Shown here: in pieces, positions 1 to 5,249 of the stretch
How the letters are laid out: every line of letters starts with the position of its first letter
How positions within the stretch are numbered: the first letter of the stretch is position 1
Origin: Bacteroidales bacterium
GTDB taxonomy: Bacteria > Bacteroidota > Bacteroidia > Bacteroidales > JAADGE01
DNA length: 5,249 bases
Direction: 5' to 3'
NCBI GenBank assembly: GCA_026987795.1
Contig: JALSMF010000006.1
Span: forward strand, 1-5,249
The notes under the pieces: model-generated
Told to the model about the DNA's origin: nothing
Seen by the model: the letters and a program-made list of their open reading frames with translations, nothing else
Database searches by the model: none
Position numbers and translations under genes: made by a program

Positions 1-55
1 TGTATAAATTCAGCAGATTACTTTTAAAACAGTATATTAAATGATGAAAGTGTGC

Positions 56-86
56 TTTGTTGAATAAAAGATAGAGCATATTTTTT
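56..86 (+). promoter_or_regulatory. Possible second, upstream promoter for ahcY
   Basis: TTTG at 56-59 is followed after exactly 19 bases by TATTTTTT at 79-86. This fits the Bacteroidetes pattern TTTG-N19-TANNTTTG except for the last base of the -7 element. If used, it would start transcripts near 93 and give a leader of about 70 nt. The spacing is better than for the element at 117-124 but the -7 match is worse. T-rich sequence makes chance matches likely. Confidence 0.25.
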
Positions 87-116
87 ACAGTTTTATACCA
101 ACAAAATAAATTTAAT

Positions 117-124
117 TACTTTTG
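117..124 (+). promoter_or_regulatory. Candidate -7 element of the ahcY promoter
   Basis: TACTTTTG is an exact match to the Bacteroidetes -7 consensus TANNTTTG. It lies 40 bases before the ahcY ATG, so transcription would start near 131 and leave a leader of about 33 nt. The -33 side is weak: at the usual 19-base spacing there is only TATA, and the nearest TTTG-like word is TTTA at 92-95. In AT-rich DNA such an octamer can occur by chance, so the call rests on the exact match and its position. Confidence 0.5.
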
Positions 125-164
125 CAGGTCTTAATATTTTTTTACAAAATTAAAAACATAACAA

Positions 165-1559
165 ATGGACTATAAAGTTAAAGATATAAAATTAGCCGAC
201 TTCGGAAGGAAAGAAATTGCTTTGGCGGAACATGAAATGCCCGGCTTAATCGCCCTGAGAAAAAAATACGGAGAAAGCAAGCCTTTAAAAGGAGCAAGAA
301 TAACGGGGTCTTTGCATATGACCGTTCAAACAGCCGTTTTAATTGAAACCTTGGTTGAACTTGGAGCCGATGTCCGTTGGGCAAGTTGTAATATCTTTTC
401 AACACAGGACCATGCGGCGGCGGCAATAGCGGCTGCAGGTATTCCCGTTTTTGCATGGAAGGGAGAAACTCTTGAAGAATATTGGTGGTGTACCGAACAA
501 GCACTTACTTTTCCGGGAGGCAATGCCCCTGATTTAATTGTTGATGACGGCGGTGATGCAACTCTTATGGTGCTTAAAGGGTATGAAGCAGAAAATGACC
601 CTTCTGTTTTAGACGTAAATGTTGAAGCCGAAGATGAGGCAGAACTGTTCAAAATTTTAAAAGCCGGACTGAATAAAAATCCGCAAAAATGGCATAAAGC
701 AGCAAAATCAATTAAAGGTGTTTCGGAAGAAACGACAACAGGCGTTCACAGATTATATCAATTACACGAAGAAGGTAAATTATTGTTTCCTGCAATTAAC
801 GTAAATGATTCTGTTACAAAATCAAAATTTGATAACACATACGGTTGCAGAGAATCATTGCCCGACGGGATAAAAAGAGCCACCGATATTATGCTTGCCG
901 GAAAAAAAGTTGTTGTTCTCGGATACGGAGATGTAGGTAAAGGTTCCGCAAAATCATTTATAGGATACGGCTCAAGAGTAACCGTTACAGAAATCGACCC
1001 TATTTGTGCTTTACAGGCAGCAATGGAGGGTTTTGCCGTTAAAACTATTGAAGATATGCTTTCAGAGGGTGATATTTTTGTTACAACTACGGGAAATAAA
1101 GACGTTATCACCATTGAACATATGGAAAAAATGAAAGATAAAGCAATTATTTGTAATATCGGTCATTTTGATAATGAAATTCAAGTTGATAAACTTATGA
1201 ATTATCCGGGAATAAAGCGCATAAACATAAAACCGCAAGTTGATCAATTTGTTTTCCCCGATGGTCATTCCGTAATTCTTCTTTCGGAAGGACGTTTGGT
1301 AAATCTCGGAAATGCTACCGGACATCCGTCTTTTGTAATGAGTAATTCATTTACAAACCAAACTTTGGCTCAGTTAGAGCTTTGGCAGAATGATTACAAA
1401 ACAGGCGTTTACAGGTTGCCTAAACACCTTGACGAAGAAGTTGCAAGATTGCACCTTAAACACATAGGCGTTAAACTTACGAAGCTTACAAAAGAGCAAT
1501 CCGAATATATAGGTATTCCGATTGAGGGACCTTATAAACCTGATCATTACAGATATTAA
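165..1559 (+). CDS. ahcY: S-adenosylhomocysteine hydrolase (adenosylhomocysteinase)
   Basis: Reversibly splits S-adenosylhomocysteine into adenosine and homocysteine, relieving product inhibition of methyltransferases; a cytoplasmic, NAD-dependent enzyme, usually a tetramer. The 464-residue protein carries the family hallmarks. The substrate domain has HMT at 51-53, DDGGD at 127-131, SEETTTG at 187-193 with Glu189, and Lys219/Asp223/Asn224/Cys228 in the NDSVTKSKFDNTYGCRES stretch. The NAD-binding Rossmann loop is GYGDVGKG at 253-260, with Glu276 after the next strand. NIGHFDNE is at 332-339, GHPSFVMSNSFTNQ at 386-399, and the C-terminal KPDHYRY tail supplies the Lys and Tyr that reach the neighbouring subunit's cofactor. 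Relative to the human enzyme (432 residues) it has roughly 35 extra residues around 141-180, as in many bacterial forms. The ATG has no Shine-Dalgarno but an A-rich leader, normal for Bacteroidetes, and the N-terminus fits the family. It appears monocistronic, closed by the hairpin after its stop. All key residues are present. Confidence 0.98.
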   Translation: MDYKVKDIKLADFGRKEIALAEHEMPGLIALRKKYGESKPLKGARITGSLHMTVQTAVLIETLVELGADVRWASCNIFSTQDHAAAAIAAAGIPVFAWKGETLEEYWWCTEQALTFPGGNAPDLIVDDGGDATLMVLKGYEAENDPSVLDVNVEAEDEAELFKILKAGLNKNPQKWHKAAKSIKGVSEETTTGVHRLYQLHEEGKLLFPAINVNDSVTKSKFDNTYGCRESLPDGIKRATDIMLAGKKVVVLGYGDVGKGSAKSFIGYGSRVTVTEIDPICALQAAMEGFAVKTIEDMLSEGDIFVTTTGNKDVITIEHMEKMKDKAIICNIGHFDNEIQVDKLMNYPGIKRINIKPQVDQFVFPDGHSVILLSEGRLVNLGNATGHPSFVMSNSFTNQTLAQLELWQNDYKTGVYRLPKHLDEEVARLHLKHIGVKLTKLTKEQSEYIGIPIEGPYKPDHYRY

Positions 1560-1564
1560 AACAC

Positions 1565-1599
1565 AAAAAAAGAAGAGGTTTTTGCCCTCTTCTTTTTTT
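1565..1599. terminator. Bidirectional intrinsic terminator between convergent genes
   Basis: Bases 1565-1578 pair perfectly with 1586-1599 (14 bp, core AGAAGAGG/CCTCTTCT) around a 7-base loop. The outer stem is an A run on the left and a T run on the right, so a U-tract follows the GC-containing core whichever strand is transcribed. It starts 5 bases after the ahcY stop and ends 27 bases beyond the stop of the converging phosphatase gene, so it can serve both. Only six of the fourteen pairs are G-C or lie in the mixed core, so termination probably relies on the U-run as much as on stem stability. Confidence 0.85.
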
Positions 1600-1626
1600 T
1601 TATTATTGACTTTTATCGGTCGTAAA

Positions 1627-3966
1627 TTACCACTTATCAGAGAATCTTATTCCCCAAATGGTTATATCATCACGTTGTTCTTCCTCTCCCTGATATTTTT
1701 CAAGAGCCTCTTCTATTAATCTTTTTTGTTCTTTAAGCGGCAGGTTTTTAATATTTTTTAAAAGCTCTATAAACCTCGGTGTTCCGAAACGCTTTCTTTC
1801 AGAGTTGTTTTGGTCTATAATTCCGTCGGTTGCAAGCCACATTATATCATCTTTATAAAGATAAAAGTCTTTGTCGGTAAACATAATATTACCTCTTTTT
1901 TGCTTTGTTCCTCCGATTGATCGCCTTTCGGAAGAAAGAATTGTAATATCATTGTCTTTGTTTGAAAAATAGTATAAATCGGACTTTGCTCCGGAATAAG
2001 TAATATGATAAGAATCTCCGTCTTTTTCAAGAACACAAACAGCCATATCCATACCGTCGTTATTATCAGTTGTTTCCTGCCTTAAAGCTGTCTTAACTTT
2101 TTGGTCAAGTGTTTCGAGAATATCTTTAGGACTGGTAATGTTTTGCTGTAAAACTATTTCGCTTAATAAACGGCTTCCTATCATTGACATGAATGCTCCC
2201 GGAACTCCGTGTCCCGTACAGTCAACCGAAGCTAAAAATATTTTTTCCGGTTTCCCGTCCTTTCCCGGTTTTTCGGCAAACCAATAAAAGTCTCCGGATA
2301 CTACGTCCCTGGGTTTAAATATAATAAACGAGTCAAAATATTTTTCTAAATCCTGAGGCAAAGGGAGGATTGCCTGTTGGATATTTTTAGCATAGTTAAT
2401 ACTTGAGGTAATTAATTCATTTTGTTGTTCAATTTGTTCTTTTTGCTTACGTATTTCAATCTCGGATTTTTTCTCTGTTGTTATATCAGTATCAATAGAT
2501 ATCAGTTTTACAACTTCATTATTTTCGTCTAATATGGGCGTAATTGTTGTTTGAACCCAAATTTCCTTGCCGGTTCTTGTTCTGTTAAGGTTTTGATAGG
2601 AACCGGTTTGTTTTGTTTCAATAATATTATTTATCAGATTTCTAATTTCAGGATTGTTACTGGCTCCTACAATGTTGTCGCCTAATTCATTCCTTAAAAG
2701 CTGAAGAGTATAGCCGTACATTCTTGTGAAACCGGCATTTACCCACAAAAAATTTCCTTTAACGTCCATAATGGTTACGGCATTATCCGTTTCGCTGGCA
2801 ACAATTGACAATTTTTCAAGTTCAGTATTGACTGACTCTAACTGTTTTGCCTGATTTTGAATTTCGTCTTTTTGACTGTTTATTGCTACGTATTGTTCGC
2901 TTAGCTGTTTATTGATTTTTTGCTTGTTGATATAACCGTTTACAATTATTATCCCCAGAAATAAGAAAATAACTAAAGCTGCAACGGCAAAGTATATAAT
3001 ATTTTTCTGAGTGGCTACTGTTTTTTCCGTTTTGCCCAGTTGTTCGTCAATTTTACGAATCTCTTCTTGTTTTGCTCTTAACTCTTTACTCGCTCTGTTC
3101 ATTGAATCTCTTTGAAGCTCTGCTAATTGTCTTTGTCTCTCAATGTTTTTTGAAAGTTGTTCCAATATCGTAAGGTTTTTTTTGAGATTTTCTCTCTGAT
3201 TCTCAATTTCTTGAGTCATAGAGTCAAGCCTCATATTTTGCTCTTGTAATTCCCCCTCTTTTGCGGATATTAAATTTTCCTTACTTGCTATACTGTCTCT
3301 TTGAGCTTTAATTCTGGCTTCTTGTTCTTGCAGCAATCGTTCTTTTTCGGCAATTTCTTTTTTCTTTTCTTCCAGAGCTTTTTGCTCAGCTAAAAGTTTT
3401 CGATTCGTTTCGGCATAAATTTTTTGAAGAACCTCACGGTTACCTCCGATTTTAAGAAGTTGCCTTGATAGTTGAATATGGTTCTGTTCTGCTAATCTTA
3501 CGTTGAGTTCAAACGGTTTTGCTCCTTTTTTTTCTTGTTTCAGAAAGTTAATGATACTGTATTCAGGCTGTTTTGACCGGTCAGACATAATCAGAACGTT
3601 TTTACCTTTTAAATTTTGATAAACAAAGCCCAAATAAGCATTTTCATTTCTGGAAACATAAACAATATGGTTGGCTTGTATTTCATTATAGTTGAGATAC
3701 CTGACCACTTCAACCGGTCTTCCTTTGATTGATCTGTTTTTTGCTAATTTTTGAAGTTCCGTAAATATGTTTTTAGAAGAAAAAACTCCTATTGTATATG
3801 ATGTTATATTAGCCTCGTTTTCCCACGTTACGCCTGCCGCAATATTGTAAATCCACTCAGCCCTGAGGGCATCTTCAGTTTTAGTTTGGGCGAAAATTTG
3901 CTTTCCCGAAAAAAAAACAGATATTATAAGTATTGAAAAAAACAAATATTTATTAATGAGTTTCAT
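1627..3966 (-). CDS. Membrane sensor phosphatase: YfiR-like, PAS and SpoIIE/PP2C domains
   Basis: Predicted envelope sensor whose output is a PPM-type serine phosphatase. Order in the 779 residues: signal peptide about 1-26 (hydrophobic core, FAQ end); YfiR-like (DUF4154) domain about 34-175, with RAEWIYNIA, YTIGVFS, INFLKQ and SRQLLKIGG; charged coiled coil about 178-320; one membrane span about 323-344; second short coil to 390; PAS domain about 387-498 ending in IDTDITTEKK; helical linker with NYAKNIQQAILP (524-535), typical before SpoIIE domains; SpoIIE domain about 545-775. Likely metal-binding acidic residues are present: GDF with Asp559, DCTGHGVPGA with Asp582, DGMDMA with Asp637/Asp640, ATDG with Asp714 and RDD at 765-767. 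The family usually dephosphorylates a STAS-domain anti-anti-sigma protein; no such partner, kinase or sigma factor gene lies in this window. The YfiR-like part would be periplasmic and the rest cytoplasmic. The PAS domain lacks the LOV cysteine. Start ATG has no Shine-Dalgarno, but the signal peptide right after it supports it. The ligand is unknown. Confidence 0.93.
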   Translation of the reverse strand: MKLINKYLFFSILIISVFFSGKQIFAQTKTEDALRAEWIYNIAAGVTWENEANITSYTIGVFSSKNIFTELQKLAKNRSIKGRPVEVVRYLNYNEIQANHIVYVSRNENAYLGFVYQNLKGKNVLIMSDRSKQPEYSIINFLKQEKKGAKPFELNVRLAEQNHIQLSRQLLKIGGNREVLQKIYAETNRKLLAEQKALEEKKKEIAEKERLLQEQEARIKAQRDSIASKENLISAKEGELQEQNMRLDSMTQEIENQRENLKKNLTILEQLSKNIERQRQLAELQRDSMNRASKELRAKQEEIRKIDEQLGKTEKTVATQKNIIYFAVAALVIFLFLGIIIVNGYINKQKINKQLSEQYVAINSQKDEIQNQAKQLESVNTELEKLSIVASETDNAVTIMDVKGNFLWVNAGFTRMYGYTLQLLRNELGDNIVGASNNPEIRNLINNIIETKQTGSYQNLNRTRTGKEIWVQTTITPILDENNEVVKLISIDTDITTEKKSEIEIRKQKEQIEQQNELITSSINYAKNIQQAILPLPQDLEKYFDSFIIFKPRDVVSGDFYWFAEKPGKDGKPEKIFLASVDCTGHGVPGAFMSMIGSRLLSEIVLQQNITSPKDILETLDQKVKTALRQETTDNNDGMDMAVCVLEKDGDSYHITYSGAKSDLYYFSNKDNDITILSSERRSIGGTKQKRGNIMFTDKDFYLYKDDIMWLATDGIIDQNNSERKRFGTPRFIELLKNIKNLPLKEQKRLIEEALEKYQGEEEQRDDITIWGIRFSDKW

Positions 3967-4011
3967 AATATTTAATGTTTCTGATATTTAATTATACTAT
4001 CCGTAATTTTA

Positions 4012-4019
4012 CAAAAATA
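4012..4019 (-). promoter_or_regulatory. Candidate -7 element for the sensor phosphatase gene
   Basis: On the reverse strand this reads TATTTTTG, an exact match to the Bacteroidetes TANNTTTG element. It sits 45 bases upstream of the ATG, placing the transcript start near 4005 and the leader near 38 nt. No clear TTTG is found at the expected -33 spacing, where the reverse strand reads ATAA. The closest is TTTA only 13 bases away. Confidence 0.45.
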
Positions 4020-4061
4020 ATACATTTTTAAATAAAGCTTATGCTTTTTTTATAATTTATT

Positions 4062-4069
4062 TACTTTTA
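4062..4069 (+). promoter_or_regulatory. Candidate -7 element for the PAP2 phosphatase gene
   Basis: TACTTTTA matches TANNTTTG except for the final base and resembles the TACTTTTG ahead of ahcY. It lies 29 bases before the ATG, which would give a leader of about 22 nt. The -33 region has only T-rich sequence (4044-4051) with no TTTG at the standard spacing. A better octamer at 4089-4096 lies too close to the start codon to serve this gene. Confidence 0.35.
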
Positions 4070-4098
4070 TCCTCAATTTTGAAGAAAATATATTTGAA

Positions 4099-4677
4099 AT
4101 GCCTGAATTTTTAAATAGTCTTATACGATTTGATACAGATTTGTTCTTGTTTCTTAACGGTTATCACAATATTTTTTTTGATACGGTAATGAAATATGTC
4201 AGCGGGAAATATACCTGGCTGCCGCTTTACTTTTTTATATTATTTATGATATTCAAAAAATTTACCGTTAAGACAGGCTTTATTATTTTATTTGCAAGCA
4301 TACTTTTAATTACACTTTCAGACCAGACATCTGTATTTATGTTTAAGTTTACTTTTTTAAGGTTAAGACCATGCTATAATCCTGAAATATCAAATATGGT
4401 ACATAATTTGAGTTTACCCGGAGGCAAATACGGCTTTATTTCATCACACGCTTCAAATACTTTTGCTTTGGCAGTTTTTACTCTTCTGGTTCTTAAAAAT
4501 ATAAAATATTCCGTATTTATACTGATATGGGCAGGACTTGTTTCTTACAGCAGAATATACCTTGGAGTTCATTATCCTGCTGATATTTTTTTCGGAGCAT
4601 TGTGGGGAGTGTTTCTTGCTTTCCTAATTTATTTTTTGATGAAAAATCTTATTTTAAAGCACAATATACCTGATTAA
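4099..4677 (+). CDS. PAP2-superfamily membrane phosphatase
   Basis: Integral membrane phosphatase of the type 2 phosphatidic acid phosphatase superfamily, which removes phosphate from lipid phosphates through a phosphohistidine. The 192-residue protein shows all three signature motifs. C1 is KFTFLRLRP at 83-91 (Lys83, Arg90, Pro91). C2 is ISSH at 114-117, a variant of PSGH that keeps the catalytic His117. C3 is SRIYLGVHYPAD at 151-162, with Arg152, nucleophile His158 and Asp162. Five or six hydrophobic segments are visible (about 39-53, 60-80, 119-133, 137-155, 162-181), and the motifs should face one side of the membrane. The opening DTDLFLFLNGYHNIFFD is characteristic of a small PAP2 group found in Bacteroidetes and supports this start. 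The substrate cannot be read from sequence: undecaprenyl pyrophosphate recycling, phosphatidylglycerol phosphate, or lipid A dephosphorylation (LpxE/LpxF-like) are all possible. No lipid or cell-wall gene lies next to it to help decide. Its stop codon overlaps that of the convergent gene. Confidence 0.93.
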   Translation: MPEFLNSLIRFDTDLFLFLNGYHNIFFDTVMKYVSGKYTWLPLYFFILFMIFKKFTVKTGFIILFASILLITLSDQTSVFMFKFTFLRLRPCYNPEISNMVHNLSLPGGKYGFISSHASNTFALAVFTLLVLKNIKYSVFILIWAGLVSYSRIYLGVHYPADIFFGALWGVFLAFLIYFLMKNLILKHNIPD

Positions 4678-5249
4678 TATTTTTTGTAATGATATTTAAT
4701 ATTGATGTTTTTATATTTGCTTGTATCTAAAGGAATCGAGTTTTTATTTCTTTTTAAGTTTATTCCGCACTCAGGACAAGTTATGTCAATATCCGACAAG
4801 AATTCTCCGCAAGCAGAGCACCTGTTTTTATCGGCTGTCCACTGTTTTTGTTGTTCAGATAAATATTCTGACTCATCGACTGTATAGCCCTCTTTTTTTA
4901 AAATTTTTAAAAGTAGTGAGTTCAGGTATGAGTTAACAATTATTATGTTAAGATAATAGAAACAGACGGTAAATATTGAAGCAAACCAAAAAAAGAAATT
5001 CAAAGAAGAATAAGAAAAAAATGCGGAAAATACTATTATCGCAATTATTATTCTTATCAGGCTTTCAAGGTTTACGATATACTTAATCTCATTTTTTCGA
5101 ATTATGAAATTTACACTTAAAGGAATTTTAAAAAAAGGAGAGTTAAATTTTAAAAAAATCTCTGTATCTTCACTATAAGAAAAATTATTTTCGGATATAA
5201 GTCTTTTAAAAACAGTTTTTTTTAATTCTGTTGTTTTTTTCTTAACCGT
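4674..5249 (-). CDS. Unrecognised membrane protein with C-terminal zinc ribbon (5'-partial)
   Basis: I do not recognise the family. The reverse frame is open from the stop at 4674 to the window edge, giving at least 191 residues. It contains no ATG; a TTG at 5003-5001 could be mistaken for a start, but the reading frame continues upstream with protein-like sequence, so the real start lies outside. Numbering from the first visible codon: a soluble Lys/Phe/Ser-rich part at 1-62 (including SPFFKIPLSVNF at 37-48), two hydrophobic segments at about 64-80 and 84-107 that look like a membrane hairpin, a short helix KILKKEGY, and a zinc ribbon CSACG-x10-CPECG with Cys144, Cys147, Cys158 and Cys161. 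The tail is basic and tyrosine-rich, ending KYHYKKY. The ribbon probably binds structural zinc in the cytoplasm. Nothing in the neighbourhood indicates a role. It converges on the PAP2 gene, so the two are not in one operon. Confidence 0.75.
   Translation of the reverse strand, partial: TVKKKTTELKKTVFKRLISENNFSYSEDTEIFLKFNSPFFKIPLSVNFIIRKNEIKYIVNLESLIRIIIAIIVFSAFFSYSSLNFFFWFASIFTVCFYYLNIIIVNSYLNSLLLKILKKEGYTVDESEYLSEQQKQWTADKNRCSACGEFLSDIDITCPECGINLKRNKNSIPLDTSKYKNINIKYHYKKY

Larger units (their letters stand above)
1..164. other. AT-rich region upstream of ahcY
   Basis: This short stretch holds no complete gene. In forward frame 3 the codons at 3-41 read YKFSRLLLKQYIK and end with TGA at 42-44. 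That could be the C-terminus of a gene lying mostly outside the window, but 13 codons are too few to call. A reverse-strand frame is also open from an ATG at 79-77 to the window edge (26 codons), so the two readings compete and neither is annotated as a gene. The rest is AT-rich leader with candidate promoter elements for ahcY. I see no stable hairpin or riboswitch-like fold. Confidence 0.5.
3967..4098. other. Divergent intergenic region
   Basis: These 132 AT-rich bases separate the starts of the sensor phosphatase (leftward) and the PAP2 phosphatase (rightward), so they should contain both promoters. One -7-like octamer is seen for each direction, about 45 bases apart. I see no convincing inverted repeat that would suggest a shared operator, apart from the short palindrome AAGCTT at 4035-4040, which is too small to interpret. 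Confidence 0.6.

Noticed and set aside
1..79. Reverse-strand frame open from ATG 79-77 to the edge, and forward frame ending at TGA 42-44
   Set aside because: Both are too short to judge and they conflict with each other; AT-rich DNA could give either by chance.
125..164. SAH riboswitch ahead of ahcY
   Set aside because: SAH riboswitches are known upstream of ahcY in some bacteria, but this leader is only about 33-70 nt, nearly all A/T, and shows no paired stems.
178..1325. Reverse-strand ORFs of 87-118 codons inside ahcY
   Set aside because: They are antisense to a fully conserved gene and their translations show no domain; they are shadows of the coding frame.
1522..1719. Forward 65-codon ORF across the terminator
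   Set aside because: It overlaps the ahcY end, reads through the hairpin as Lys/Phe runs, and continues antisense to the conserved SpoIIE domain.
2962..3435. Repetitive-looking DNA in the sensor gene
   Set aside because: It reflects the biased amino-acid composition of a coiled coil; I see no exact tandem repeat units at the DNA level.
4089..4096. TATATTTG, a perfect TANNTTTG match just before the PAP2 start
   Set aside because: Transcription would begin at or inside the start codon, and the conserved N-terminus argues against a later start.
4702..4936. Forward ORFs of 61 and 71 codons opposite the zinc-ribbon gene
   Set aside because: The reverse frame has a clear zinc ribbon and membrane segments and stays open to the edge; the forward frames are low-complexity shadows.

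Overview
The window looks like chromosomal DNA from a Bacteroidetes (Bacteroidota) bacterium. The evidence is AT-rich sequence, start codons without Shine-Dalgarno motifs behind A-rich leaders, matches to the Bacteroidetes -7 element TANNTTTG upstream of genes, and a YfiR-like/PAS/SpoIIE sensor phosphatase of a kind common in that phylum. Genus cannot be decided from this stretch. There is no RNA gene, insertion sequence, CRISPR array or prophage gene.

Layout: 1-164 is an AT-rich upstream region with candidate promoter elements and perhaps the last codons of an unseen gene. 165-1559 (+) is ahcY, S-adenosylhomocysteine hydrolase, complete and apparently intact. 1565-1599 is a strong hairpin flanked by A and T runs that can terminate transcription in both directions. 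1627-3966 (-) encodes a 779-residue membrane sensor: signal peptide, periplasmic YfiR-like domain, long coiled coil, one membrane span, PAS domain and cytoplasmic SpoIIE/PP2C phosphatase. 3967-4098 is a divergent intergenic region with one candidate -7 element for each direction. 4099-4677 (+) is a PAP2-superfamily membrane phosphatase. 4674-5249 (-) is the C-terminal part of an unrecognised membrane protein with two hydrophobic segments and a four-cysteine zinc ribbon; its reading frame stays open to the window edge.

The four genes alternate in direction (+ - + -), so each is probably transcribed separately and no operon is visible. The functions are unrelated on the face of it: methyl-cycle housekeeping, envelope signal sensing, lipid phosphate removal and an unknown. 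The most interesting item is the sensor phosphatase, which places a YfiR-type domain (usually a separate periplasmic protein) in one chain with a partner-switching phosphatase. I see no convincing undescribed multigene system here.
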